Position numbers and translations under genes: made by a program | Shown: positions 8,496-16,075 of the stretch, in pieces | Position numbering within the stretch: position 1 is the stretch's first letter | How the letters are laid out: every line of letters starts with the position of its first letter | The notes under the pieces: model-generated | What the model was told of the DNA's origin: nothing | Databases searched by the model: none | The model's input: the letters and a program-made list of their open reading frames with translations, nothing else | Origin: Pseudogemmobacter faecipullorum | GTDB taxonomy: Bacteria; Pseudomonadota; Alphaproteobacteria; Rhodobacterales; Rhodobacteraceae | Assembly: GCF_020539525.1 (NCBI RefSeq) | Contig: NZ_JACDXX010000004.1 | Span: 186,001 to 250,000 of the forward strand | Direction: 5' to 3' | Length of the DNA: 64,000 nucleotides

Positions 8496-9203
8496 CTATG
8501 CTCCAAGGGTCTGGATGGTTTTGCGGGCACGGTCATCCTCGGCATCGAGGAATTTCTGACCCAGCTCATAGGCGCGCTGCACCTCGATCATCCGGGCGAT
8601 TTCCATCACCGGATTGACATTGCTCTCCTCAAGAAATCCCTGCCGGATCAGCCCCTCGGGGGCAGGCTCAACCTCGCCGCCATCGAAAGTGGTGCCTGAC
8701 TGGTGGCGCAGCGCCAGAGGGTCGACCGGGCGCCAGAGGCCGATCTGCCCGATGGCCGCATCCCCGGCCGAGACCGTGCCATCGGTCCCGATCGCGATTG
8801 CAGCTCCGGGCGGGATCTGCAGCGCAACGCCTGCTGCGTCGAGCAGGGAATAGCCCTCACGGGTCACCAGCTCGCCCTCGGCCGAAGGGGTGAAAGTGCC
8901 GGCGCGGGTCAGGCGTTCACCGCCGGGGGTAGCGATGCGAAAGAAGCCCTCACCATCGATGGCGAGATCGAATGCGGCCCCGGTGGCGCTGAGCCCGGCC
9001 TGGCTGAGATCGATGAGCCGCGCCGTGCCATGGGCCATCGAAAGCGAGGGGCCGCGTTCGGAAGGGGCGATAAATTCGGCAAAAACCATGCCCTCGCGCC
9101 GAAATCCAGTGGTCGAGAGATTGGCGATATTATTGGCGACGATCTGCATCTCGCGCATCAGGCCAGACTGGCGGCCGAGGGCGACGTAACCGGCGGAATC
9201 CAT
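8496..9203 (-). CDS. flgF: Flagellar proximal rod protein FlgF
   Basis: I take the ATG at 9203 (MDSAGYVALGRQSGLMREMQ) as the start, not the TTG at 9215, which lies inside fliQ. The 235-residue product has the rod signature IVANNIANLSTTGFRREGMV, the central FDLAIDGEGFFRIATPGGERL, and the terminal helix NVNPVMEIARMIEVQRAYEL. FlgF and FlgG are homologous rod proteins. The shorter length and the gene order beside flgG support FlgF. Ten bases separate it from flgG, and its start lies one base from the fliQ stop. Confidence 0.93.
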   Translation of the reverse strand: MDSAGYVALGRQSGLMREMQIVANNIANLSTTGFRREGMVFAEFIAPSERGPSLSMAHGTARLIDLSQAGLSATGAAFDLAIDGEGFFRIATPGGERLTRAGTFTPSAEGELVTREGYSLLDAAGVALQIPPGAAIAIGTDGTVSAGDAAIGQIGLWRPVDPLALRHQSGTTFDGGEVEPAPEGLIRQGFLEESNVNPVMEIARMIEVQRAYELGQKFLDAEDDRARKTIQTLGA

Positions 9204-9204
9204 C

Positions 9205-9471
9205 TCAGCCCCCAATGATAAGCGGAATGATCTGATCGGTGAAAAACCCGGTCAGCGCGGCGGTCATAAAGCCCATCGAGATCCAGAAGGCCGCCAGCAT
9301 AGCGGCAAGCTTCGGCACGAAGGTCAGCGTCATCTCCTGGATCGAGGTCAGGGCCTGAAACAGGCCGATCACCACCCCGGTCACCAGGGCCATCAGCAGC
9401 ATCGGCGCCGAGATTTTGACTGCAATCTGCAGGCCCTGGCGCAGTACGTCATAAAATGCGGCTTCGGTCAT
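9205..9471 (-). CDS. fliQ: Flagellar biosynthesis protein FliQ
   Basis: An 88-residue protein with two membrane helices separated by a short polar turn. The sequence matches FliQ: LLMALVTGVVIGLFQALTSI, then QEMTLTFVPK, and a second hydrophobic helix ending IIPLIIGG. FliQ is part of the FliPQR export-gate core in the inner membrane. It overlaps fliE by 4 bp at its start (ATGA) and touches flgF at its end, so it is translated with the rod genes instead of with fliR on the other strand. Confidence 0.95.
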   Translation of the reverse strand: MTEAAFYDVLRQGLQIAVKISAPMLLMALVTGVVIGLFQALTSIQEMTLTFVPKLAAMLAAFWISMGFMTAALTGFFTDQIIPLIIGG

Positions 9472-9749
9472 ACCGGCATCCTCAGAATTTCCTGATAGGC
9501 CTCGACGACGCGGTCACGCAGGCTGGCCACGGTTTCGACGGCCAGCTGCGAAGAGGAGAGGGCGGCGACCAGGGAATGGGGATCGGCGCCACCTGCCATG
9601 GCGGCGCGGGCGGTCTGCTCATGCGCGGAAAGCGCCGCAGTGAAGCTGCCGGCCATCGCGGCAATGCCTTCCGGGGCGGCCGGTCCGCTGGCCGCTGCGG
9701 TTCTGGCCCGGGCATAGCCCTGCGCCGCGAAGGATGAGATTGCATCCAT
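9468..9749 (-). CDS. fliE: Hook-basal body adaptor FliE
   Basis: A 93-residue all-helical protein with the FliE C-terminal pattern HSLVAALSSSQLAVETVASL followed by RDRVVEAYQEILRMPV. FliE joins the MS-ring to the proximal rod and is the first rod substrate exported. It follows flgC by 11 bp and overlaps fliQ by 4 bp, a common flgB-flgC-fliE-fliQ order in this class. The N-terminal third is Ala-rich and poorly conserved, which is normal. Confidence 0.92.
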   Translation of the reverse strand: MDAISSFAAQGYARARTAAASGPAAPEGIAAMAGSFTAALSAHEQTARAAMAGGADPHSLVAALSSSQLAVETVASLRDRVVEAYQEILRMPV

Positions 9750-9760
9750 TCCGGACCCTC

Positions 9761-10141
9761 CTAGCGTCGCAGAAGTTCAAACAGGCTCAGGGTCATCTGC
9801 CGGGCCTGGTCGAAAAGGCGAAGATTGGCGTCATAGCTGCGCTGCGCTTCGCGCGCGTCGGCGATTTCCATCACCAGGTCGACATTCGAGCCCTGATAAT
9901 AGCCCTCGCTATCGGCCAGCGGATGGCCGGGCTGAAAGATCCGGGGCAGCGCGCTCTGGTCAAGACGCAGCGGGCCGGGGGTAACCAGGCCGGTCCCGGC
10001 GGTCTGTTCAAAGCTGATCAGCTTGCGGCGGTAGCCGGGCGTATCGGCATTGGCAATATTCTCGGAGACATGGCGGATGCGGCTGGCCTGGGCCCGCATA
10101 CCGGCCGCCGAGGCTTCAAGCGCATCGCTGAGATCGGTCAT
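9761..10141 (-). CDS. flgC: Flagellar proximal rod protein FlgC
   Basis: A 126-residue protein beginning MTDLSDALEASAAGMRAQAS with RIRHVSENIANADTPGYRRK, the rod N-terminal motif. The C-terminal helix reads VDLVMEIADAREAQRSYDAN. Length and position between flgB and fliE agree with FlgC. It is a component of the proximal rod, exported through the flagellar apparatus without a cleaved signal. Eleven bases separate it from flgB. Confidence 0.95.
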   Translation of the reverse strand: MTDLSDALEASAAGMRAQASRIRHVSENIANADTPGYRRKLISFEQTAGTGLVTPGPLRLDQSALPRIFQPGHPLADSEGYYQGSNVDLVMEIADAREAQRSYDANLRLFDQARQMTLSLFELLRR

Positions 10142-10152
10142 CAGCTGCCCCC

Positions 10153-10536
10153 CTATCCTCTGCTGCCGAGAGAGGCGCGGATCACACCTGAGGTCGCGCG
10201 GTAGATTGCCAGCGCCATCTCGTGCTCCTGCCTTGTGCTGGCGGCTTTCACCATTTCCAGCTCAAGCGAGACATCATTGCCATTCGGGGCTGCATCGCCG
10301 CCGGATGCGAAACTCTCGGTCGTTTCAGCCCCGGTGCCTGTCTGCAGATGCCCGGGGCGGGTGGCCCGCATCTGTTCCGCCGTGGCGGCATAGGTCGTTG
10401 CGAAATCGGCAATATCGCGGGTGCGATAGCCGGGCGTATCGGCATTGGCGATGTTCTGGGCAATGACGCCCAGACGGGTTCCGGCATGGGCCGCCAACCC
10501 CTGGGCCATTCTGGTCAGTTCAAGCCTGGCAAACAT
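10153..10536 (-). CDS. flgB: Flagellar proximal rod protein FlgB
   Basis: I choose the ATG at 10536 (MFARLELTRMAQGLAAHAGT), preceded by GAGGGAGAAG at good spacing; a TTG 30 bases upstream also opens the frame. The product is about 127 residues and carries GVIAQNIANADTPGYRTRDI and a C-terminal helix with EMVKAASTRQEHEMALAIYR. It is the first gene of the nine-gene minus-strand rod/ring operon and is divergent from fliI, with 84 bp between the two starts. Confidence 0.93.
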   Translation of the reverse strand: MFARLELTRMAQGLAAHAGTRLGVIAQNIANADTPGYRTRDIADFATTYAATAEQMRATRPGHLQTGTGAETTESFASGGDAAPNGNDVSLELEMVKAASTRQEHEMALAIYRATSGVIRASLGSRG

Positions 10537-10620
10537 CGGGGCTTCTCCCTCGATCTGGTTCACCAAGGTTTAAGGGTGATTCCTTTAGAAAGGGTAAGGC
10601 GCAGGCCGGGGAGGCGAAAA
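10537..10620. promoter_or_regulatory. Divergent flgB/fliI promoter region
   Basis: These 84 bp separate two flagellar units that start in opposite directions, so both promoters should lie here or inside the first codons. It holds the flgB ribosome site on one side and GGGGAGGCG ahead of fliI on the other. The middle (GGTTTAAGGGTGATTCCTTT) is AT-richer than its surroundings, but I cannot match it to a sigma-54, sigma-28 or CtrA consensus. Confidence 0.4.
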
Positions 10621-11961
10621 ATGGAGATAAAATTTGAATCACTTCAGAGGGATCTGGCCGCTCTCTCGCCGCTGCGCCGGACCGGACAGATCACTGAGGT
10701 GAGCGCAGATAGATTACGGATCAGTGGTTTGCGAGGCTGTTCGCCGGGTGATCGTGTCGCGCTTCTGGCCGGCAGGGCTGAGGCCGGGCAGGAGCTTTTC
10801 GGAGAAATTACGGCGGTTGAAGGGCCGGATGCCACGGCTCTGCCCGAGAGCCAGCTGGCAGGTCTGATGCCCGGGGACCGGGCCTGGCTGATGGGGCCGG
10901 CGATGATTGCGCCTGATGCCAGCTGGTGCGGGCGGGTGATCGACCCGACCGGCCAGCCTCTGGACGGCCGGCCATTGCGCCAGGGATCCCGCATCCAGCG
11001 GCTGCAGGCCCCGCCGCCTGCTCCGGCCAGCCGCCGCGGTTTCGGGGCGCGACTGTCAACCGGGGTGGCCGTTTTCGATACGCTGTTGCCGCTGGTGCGA
11101 GGCCAGAGGATGGGGCTTTTTGCCGGTTCGGGCGTTGGGAAGTCTTCACTTCTGGCACAGTTTGCCCGCGGGGTTGAGGCAGATGTGACGGTTATCGCCC
11201 TTGTGGGCGAGCGCGGGCGCGAGCTGCGGCATTTCACGCAAACCGTGCTGGGCCGGGAGGGGCTGGCCCGCACGGTCGTGGTTGCGGCGACATCGGATCA
11301 GTCCGCTCTGCTGCGGCGTCGCTGCCTGCTGACCGCCATGGCCACCGCGGAATTCTTCCGCGACCGCGGCGCGCATGTGCTTTTGCTGGTCGATTCCGTG
11401 ACCCGCTTTGCCGAGGCCCACCGCGAAATTGCTTTGGCCTCTGGCGAGCTGGCCTCGCTGCGCGGCTACCCGCCCTCGACAGCCCATGCTTTGATGTCGC
11501 TTTGCGAAAGAGCCGGGCCAGGGACCGGTATTTCAGGGGATATTACGGCGGTCTTCTCGGTGCTGGTCGCCGGTTCTGATATGGAAGAGCCGATTGCCGA
11601 TATCCTGCGCGGCACGATTGACGGCCATGTCATTTTGAACCGCAGCATCGCGGAAAGGGGCCGCTATCCGGCAACCGATGCCCTGCGATCCGTTTCGCGC
11701 AGCCTGCCTGCGGCGGCAAGTGCCGAAGAAAACGCGCTGATTGCCGAAGCGCGAAAGCTGCTCAGCGCCTTTGACCGTGCAGAAATGATGATCCAGGCGG
11801 GGCTGTATCTCGCCGGAAGTGATCCGCTGGTCGACAGGGCGTTGCAGCTCTGGCCCGCGCTGGATGGCTTTTGTTCAGAGGCAGCGCCGATGGGCGGCAA
11901 TCAGGCCAGCTTCGATCGTCTGCGGCAGCTTTTATCGGCTCAGCGGCCGGGGGTTGCCTGA
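10621..11961 (+). CDS. fliI: Flagellum-specific ATPase FliI
   Basis: The frame is open from 10222, but that part only mirrors flgB. The ATG at 10621, preceded by GGGGAGG, gives 446 residues, normal for FliI. Walker A is GSGVGKSS at about 159-166 and Walker B is VLLLVDSVTRF at about 243-252, followed by RFAEAHREIALASGE and the RGYPPSTAHALMSLCERAG segment. FliI forms a hexamer at the base of the export gate, unloads chaperones and drives early export. Its regulator FliH is not seen in the window. The last 22 bp overlap the convergent DUF1217 gene. Confidence 0.96.
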   Translation: MEIKFESLQRDLAALSPLRRTGQITEVSADRLRISGLRGCSPGDRVALLAGRAEAGQELFGEITAVEGPDATALPESQLAGLMPGDRAWLMGPAMIAPDASWCGRVIDPTGQPLDGRPLRQGSRIQRLQAPPPAPASRRGFGARLSTGVAVFDTLLPLVRGQRMGLFAGSGVGKSSLLAQFARGVEADVTVIALVGERGRELRHFTQTVLGREGLARTVVVAATSDQSALLRRRCLLTAMATAEFFRDRGAHVLLLVDSVTRFAEAHREIALASGELASLRGYPPSTAHALMSLCERAGPGTGISGDITAVFSVLVAGSDMEEPIADILRGTIDGHVILNRSIAERGRYPATDALRSVSRSLPAAASAEENALIAEARKLLSAFDRAEMMIQAGLYLAGSDPLVDRALQLWPALDGFCSEAAPMGGNQASFDRLRQLLSAQRPGVA

Positions 11962-12743
11962 CGCAGAAGCGTCAGTGCATTTTCCGCGCCACTGCCGGAG
12001 GAACCGGTTGATGTGCTTTTGATGATATAGTCGCGGGTCAGTTTTTCGAGCCGGTCCGGAGAGCTGAACTGAGAGACACTGCTGTCGCCGAAGATCGCGG
12101 TGGCTCTGGCCTTCAGCGCCTGGAGCTGCTGATCGATATCCAAAGCGCCAAAACTGGCGGTGAAGCCGAAAGCCTTTTCGAATACGGTGCGAAGGGGCTT
12201 ATTGCCCATGATTGTGAACCATTTCGCATCTTCCGTGAGAGCGCTGTTGCGGGCGGTTTCCGTCAGCTCGCGGTTGGCATTCAGGGCGAGGCGATAGGTG
12301 CTGTTCGTTTCTCCGACCGCGGCCTCAAAGCTGCGGGTGTAGAAATCGGCAATGACCTTATCGACAAATTCTTTATCCAGGGTACCAGGCAGCCCTGTGC
12401 CATCAAGGCCAAAGCCGCTTGCAAATGCGCGATAGCGTTTGTCGGCGAGCCGGTTGGCCAGCGCCGATGTGCCGGCCACACCATCGGACAGAACTTTGCG
12501 TACAAAGGCGCGGGCATTGAGATCGGCTTCCAGTCCGAAGGCCGTGAGTGCCACTTTCAGCAAAGTCCGGTCAGAGACCAGATCCCCGGCAGTCACGGCT
12601 CCGGAGATTTTCTGCCGGAAATAGGCGGCCTCGCGCTGAAGCGTGGCGGTTGCAACATAGGCCTGTTTCTGCGCCGGTAACTGCTTTCTGAGCAGCTGCC
12701 AGCCGCTGTATCCTTCACCGATAATTGCCGGTGTAAAGCTCAT
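11940..12743 (-). CDS. DUF1217-family flagellar-locus protein
   Basis: A 267-residue protein of the DUF1217 type, found beside flaF/flbT in Rhodobacterales and rhizobia. It starts MSFTPAIIGEGYSGWQLLRK and contains AFGLEADLNARAFVRKVLSD, then DKRYRAFASGFG and VIADFYTRSFE, a repeated helix pattern. No signal peptide or membrane segment is seen. Its ATG overlaps the flbT stop (ATGA), so it is probably made with FlbT and FlaF. The C-terminus overlaps the end of fliI on the other strand by 22 bp. Its biochemical role is unknown; involvement in flagellation is inferred from the neighbourhood. Confidence 0.85.
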   Translation of the reverse strand: MSFTPAIIGEGYSGWQLLRKQLPAQKQAYVATATLQREAAYFRQKISGAVTAGDLVSDRTLLKVALTAFGLEADLNARAFVRKVLSDGVAGTSALANRLADKRYRAFASGFGLDGTGLPGTLDKEFVDKVIADFYTRSFEAAVGETNSTYRLALNANRELTETARNSALTEDAKWFTIMGNKPLRTVFEKAFGFTASFGALDIDQQLQALKARATAIFGDSSVSQFSSPDRLEKLTRDYIIKSTSTGSSGSGAENALTLLRQATPGR

Positions 12744-13144
12744 GACCAGTCCGCCGAGAGAAGGCGTGATTCACGTGGCAGCAGGGCGCGCAGGGCCTTC
12801 AGCGTCTGGTAATATTGCGCTTTCAGGAGCGAATCGCTGGCCTCACGCAGCAGGTGCCGGCTGTCACGATCATTGAACACCTGGCTGAGCTGCTCAATGC
12901 CCTGAAGGATTTTCTTCCTGATTTCGGGATCATCCGCATCGCCTGAAAGCGGCAGCTGGGCGAGATAGCAAAGCCGGCGGACCGGGGTTGTCGCCTCATC
13001 GGGATGCAGGGCATCGCGCAGGCGGAGTATACTGGCATTCGGCGTCAGCACCGCAAGCCTTGTGCGCTTGTCACCATTTTCGATCACGACGCCATTGATC
13101 AGCAGCCGCTCATGCGGGCCGAGTTTCAGGACAAGACCGCTCAT
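12740..13144 (-). CDS. flbT: Flagellin synthesis regulator FlbT
   Basis: A 134-residue protein with the FlbT pattern: LVLKLGPHERLLINGVVIEN, then LRDALHPDEATTPVRRLCYL and a helical C-terminus (FNDRDSRHLLREASDSLLKA). In Caulobacter, FlbT acts after transcription on flagellin mRNA, in opposition to FlaF. Here it overlaps flaF upstream and the DUF1217 gene downstream by 4 bp each. The flagellin gene lies directly upstream in the same direction, so the regulator and its likely target share a locus. Confidence 0.93.
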   Translation of the reverse strand: MSGLVLKLGPHERLLINGVVIENGDKRTRLAVLTPNASILRLRDALHPDEATTPVRRLCYLAQLPLSGDADDPEIRKKILQGIEQLSQVFNDRDSRHLLREASDSLLKAQYYQTLKALRALLPRESRLLSADWS

Positions 13145-13512
13145 CTGTCGCTACCCTGGCCGCGCAGGCCAGTCATAACAGCGCGGTTGATGTCAATCAG
13201 CACCCCCGCTTCGCCATTCCCGGCGCGAATGCGCTGACTATGTTCGACTGTGAAGCGGTAGAGGTAAAAAAGGCGGGCTCTGAGCAAAACGGGAAGGGAA
13301 TTGCCAGGCTCTGCCACATCCGAGGCAAGTGTGGACCACAGCCTTTCGTTGCGAAAAAGCGCGGCCAGCAGTTCCGGGCGATTTTCATTGCGCTGCTGAT
13401 GCGCCTGCGCAAGCCGGGAGGTGACCCTGGCGATGACCTCATATTCGGCCGCGCGGGGCGTGCGCAGCGGCGTCGCGGTCTGATTATAGGCAAGCAGCGG
13501 CTGCTGAGACAT
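13141..13512 (-). CDS. flaF: Flagellin assembly/synthesis regulator FlaF
   Basis: A 123-residue protein with the FlaF core RTPRAAEYEVIARVTSRLAQ, then ALFRNERLWSTLASDVAEPG and a helical FLYRFTVEHSQRI. FlaF is required for flagellin secretion or synthesis in Caulobacter and works with FlbT. It begins 73 bp after the flagellin stop, past a weak hairpin, and overlaps flbT by 4 bp. It can be read either as the second cistron of the flagellin transcript or from its own promoter. Confidence 0.9.
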   Translation of the reverse strand: MSQQPLLAYNQTATPLRTPRAAEYEVIARVTSRLAQAHQQRNENRPELLAALFRNERLWSTLASDVAEPGNSLPVLLRARLFYLYRFTVEHSQRIRAGNGEAGVLIDINRAVMTGLRGQGSDR

Positions 13513-13549
13513 TCTGGCTGATCCCGGTGCGATGAGAGAGGGGGCGGCT

Positions 13550-13577
13550 CAGGCCAGAGCGACGACGCCCTGGCCTG
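13550..13577 (-). terminator. Hairpin after the flagellin gene
   Basis: CAGGCCAG (13550-13557) and CTGGCCTG (13570-13577) form an 8-bp perfect stem with a 12-base loop, 8 bases past the flagellin stop on the minus strand. No T-run follows, so it is more likely an attenuator or mRNA-stabilising hairpin than a full terminator. Confidence 0.45.
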
Positions 13578-13585
13578 GCTTATGC

Positions 13586-15121
13586 TCAGCGGAACAGAGC
13601 CAGCAGGTTCTGGGGCTGCTGATTGGCGATCGACAGCGCCTGAATGCCGAGCTGCTGCTGCACCTGCAGGGCCTGGAGCCGGGCCGAGGCCTCTTCCATA
13701 TCAGCATCAATCAGCGTGCCGATGCCCGAGGTCAGGGCATCTGTCAAAGCGGTCACAAAGCCGCGCTGAATATCCATGCGGCCCTGGGCAGAGCCAAATT
13801 CAGCGGCCGCATTGATCGAGCGGTTGATCAGCGTTTCGACATTCTCGAGGGCCTTTCGCGCCCCGTCTGCCGTTGTGACATCAATTGAATCCAGACCAAA
13901 AAGCCCGCCCGAGGCCTTCCCCCCCGCATTGCCGACGGCATTAAGGCTGAGTGTGCTGCTGCCGCTGCCATTATTGTCGATGCTCAGGGCCCATTGACCA
14001 TTGGGCTGTTCCACGACGCGGGTTGCAATACCCTTCAGATTGCCGGCATCGACTGCAATCTTCAGCCCGCGGGCAACATCCTCCATGGTTTCGTTTTTGC
14101 CCGCGATATAGCTGAAGCTCTGGCCGCCAATCGCGACGCGGTAACCGTCTCCGTCGTTTACGGCAGCAGAGCCAGAAAAGAGCAGCTGTTCTGCACGCTG
14201 GGAGATGGTCGATGCGCTGCTGGTATTGGTGCCTGATGGCGCGGCACCATTGACCGCCGTGATGCTCATCGTAGCCGTGCCGCCGGTGATTTCGGTCTTA
14301 ACCGCCAGGCCCTCGAAGCCGCGGGTTGAGGTGATTGTCAGAACCCCGGTGCTGCCGGGATCTGCAACTGAAACCCCCGTCAGCCCAAGCGCGTTGATCG
14401 CAGAGGCAAAGTGAAGGGCGACGGAATTGTCGGTGGCGCCGGCTGTTGCCGTGTAGGTTACCACGGTGCCGCCAATTGTAAGCTGGGCTGAGGATGTCGC
14501 CCAGTTTGCAGCGCCCAGCGTGACGACTGCCGTATTTCCGGTTGCAGAGACGTCGGTGGCATTGTCGACGCGCACCACATTGGCATTGAGGCTGGTGGTG
14601 CCGCCATAGATCCCTGCAGCGGTCCCGAGATCCTGCCTTGCGACATTGATGTCGGTAACGCTGATCCCTGCATCTGAGCGGTTGAGGGAGGCGAGGAACT
14701 TCACATCATCCGAGCCCGAGATGAGGTTCAGCCCACCGAACTGCGCCGCACTGACGATCCCCGAAATCTGATTTTTCAGGGCATCAATATCGGTCTGGAG
14801 TTTTTCGCGCGGCACATTCTCGCTTTGTGCGGAAACGACCTTCGTTTTGATATTCGTCAGCAGGCCCTGAATTTTCTCGGAGGCTTCGCGCGCCACGGTC
14901 AGGGTCGAGGAACCGAGTGCGAGACTGTCAGAAATCCCCTTAAAGCCCTGAACGTCGGATTCCATTACCTTGGAGATCGACCAGACGGCGGCATTGTCGC
15001 GCGCCGTGGAAACAGTTTTTCCGGTTGAAATCTCGGATTGTACTTTGCTCAGGCCGGAATTGATCGATTTGAGGGTCTGGAGCGCAACCATGGCGCTGGT
15101 ATTTGTCAGAATAGATGACAT
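13586..15121 (-). CDS. fliC: Flagellin
   Basis: The frame opens at 15403, but the ATG at 15121 (MSSILTNTSAMVALQTLKSI), preceded by AGGAAAGGA, is the natural start and gives 511 residues. The D0/D1 ends are plain: N-terminal NSGLSKVQSEISTGKTVSTA, C-terminal FGSAQGRMDIQRGFVTALTD and LGIQALSIANQQPQNLLALF. The central part (about residues 190-390) is an insert with two similar beta-rich blocks, one around LTIGGTVVTYTATAG and one around VAIGGQSFSYIAGKNETM. These form the surface D2/D3 region. It is the only flagellin in the window. A CtrA-like box lies about 150 bp upstream. Confidence 0.95.
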   Translation of the reverse strand: MSSILTNTSAMVALQTLKSINSGLSKVQSEISTGKTVSTARDNAAVWSISKVMESDVQGFKGISDSLALGSSTLTVAREASEKIQGLLTNIKTKVVSAQSENVPREKLQTDIDALKNQISGIVSAAQFGGLNLISGSDDVKFLASLNRSDAGISVTDINVARQDLGTAAGIYGGTTSLNANVVRVDNATDVSATGNTAVVTLGAANWATSSAQLTIGGTVVTYTATAGATDNSVALHFASAINALGLTGVSVADPGSTGVLTITSTRGFEGLAVKTEITGGTATMSITAVNGAAPSGTNTSSASTISQRAEQLLFSGSAAVNDGDGYRVAIGGQSFSYIAGKNETMEDVARGLKIAVDAGNLKGIATRVVEQPNGQWALSIDNNGSGSSTLSLNAVGNAGGKASGGLFGLDSIDVTTADGARKALENVETLINRSINAAAEFGSAQGRMDIQRGFVTALTDALTSGIGTLIDADMEEASARLQALQVQQQLGIQALSIANQQPQNLLALFR

Positions 15122-15270
15122 TGTGGGTCCTTTCCTGCCCCGGCGCATTTGGCCAGGTCTGAATGCGCTGCCTGCGAAGGCAGCCGTTCCGGCTTCTGGC
15201 CGTTGCAGCGGAGCGGTCCCGCAGCGCCATCCCCTGATCGGGATGCAGGAATGATTTTGAGCGTTTCCGA

Positions 15271-15285
15271 TTAGCAAGCCGTTAA
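15271..15285 (-). promoter_or_regulatory. CtrA-like box upstream of flagellin
   Basis: On the minus strand the sequence is TTAA-CGGCTTG-CTAA, one base from the TTAA-N7-TTAA consensus bound by the cell-cycle regulator CtrA in alphaproteobacteria. It is about 150 bp upstream of the flagellin ATG in a 244-bp gap. An AT-rich patch just upstream of it (15314-15338) could be part of the promoter. The position relative to the transcription start is unknown. Confidence 0.5.
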
Positions 15286-15365
15286 GATGACACCGGGCTG
15301 GCCTTTGAAATTGCAAAGCTTTTAAAGCGAATTTTAGCGGACCTGTTGTTGAGATCCCGGGCAGA

Positions 15366-15683
15366 TCAGGCCCGGTGATGCCCTGATTGCGATGCCGCCC
15401 CAAGCTTCTGGCGCCGCCCGTTCTGGCCGTAAAAAACCGAGCTTCCTGAAATGGCCTGCCGGGTTTTTGCCGCCGTCAGGCCCTGCAGCGCAGCCAGAGC
15501 AAGATCGCGTGCCCTGGCTGCGCTCTCCTGCAGTCTCACCAGGCGTTCACCGGGCTCTGAATGCTGCAGAGCCGGAAGCGCGGCCTCGATCTCATGACTG
15601 AGGCGTACCAGAGCATCCGGATCGCCGCCGATCAGGGCCTGTCCCGCACGCGCGAGCAGCTCTTCAATTGTCTCAAGCGTCAT
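15366..15683 (-). CDS. FlgN-like small flagellar protein (candidate export chaperone)
   Basis: The ATG at 15683 (MTLETIEELLARAGQALIGG) has GGAG six bases upstream and gives 105 residues. The protein is helical, with the pattern LLARAGQALIGGDPDALVRL followed by a second helix rich in Arg/Ala/Leu, and a polar tail. This resembles FlgN, the chaperone of the hook-filament junction proteins FlgK and FlgL, but similarity by eye is weak. It overlaps flgJ by 11 bp and shares its strand. The flgK and flgL genes are not in this window. Confidence 0.5.
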   Translation of the reverse strand: MTLETIEELLARAGQALIGGDPDALVRLSHEIEAALPALQHSEPGERLVRLQESAARARDLALAALQGLTAAKTRQAISGSSVFYGQNGRRQKLGAASQSGHHRA

Positions 15684-15972
15684 CTTTTTCTCCGATCGAG
15701 CGGAGCAGCGCCGCTGCCAGTCCAATCCCGCCACGTGCGGCCATCAGCTGCGCCTGCTCGGCCCGCAGAAACGAGGCAAACTGTGCCTCACCGATCCCGC
15801 CATCGAAGGCGCCGGCCTCGGGCGACGCCGCGGCATAATTGAGCATTTCGGCCAGAAAACTGGCCTCAAAAGCCTGAGCATGGCGTTGCAGCGCATTTTC
15901 ATCTCGCCTCTGGGGCGGCGATCCTGCCGGGCTGGGCTGCGTGGTGAGCGGCGCTTGCGCAGGGGTAAACAT
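15673..15972 (-). CDS. flgJ: FlgJ-type rod-binding protein, short form
   Basis: The ATG at 15972 (MFTPAQAPLTTQPSPAGSPP) lies behind GGAGG and gives 99 residues; the frame is open further upstream without support. The FlgJ N-terminal domain is recognised in QAFEASFLAEMLNYAAASPE and GGIGEAQFASFLRAEQAQLM. Like other alphaproteobacterial forms it lacks the C-terminal muramidase domain of enterobacterial FlgJ. The transglycosylase at 244-933 may supply that activity. It acts as the rod cap during rod assembly and is divergent from fliK. Confidence 0.82.
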   Translation of the reverse strand: MFTPAQAPLTTQPSPAGSPPQRRDENALQRHAQAFEASFLAEMLNYAAASPEAGAFDGGIGEAQFASFLRAEQAQLMAARGGIGLAAALLRSIGEKDDA

Positions 15973-16075
15973 TGCAGGGACCTCCGGGATTGGCTGCGCC
16001 GATCCTGCAGCCTGCGGGTAAAGAAACAGTAACCTCTGCGCGATATGAAAGGGGTAACCGAAAGGAAGCCGCAGC

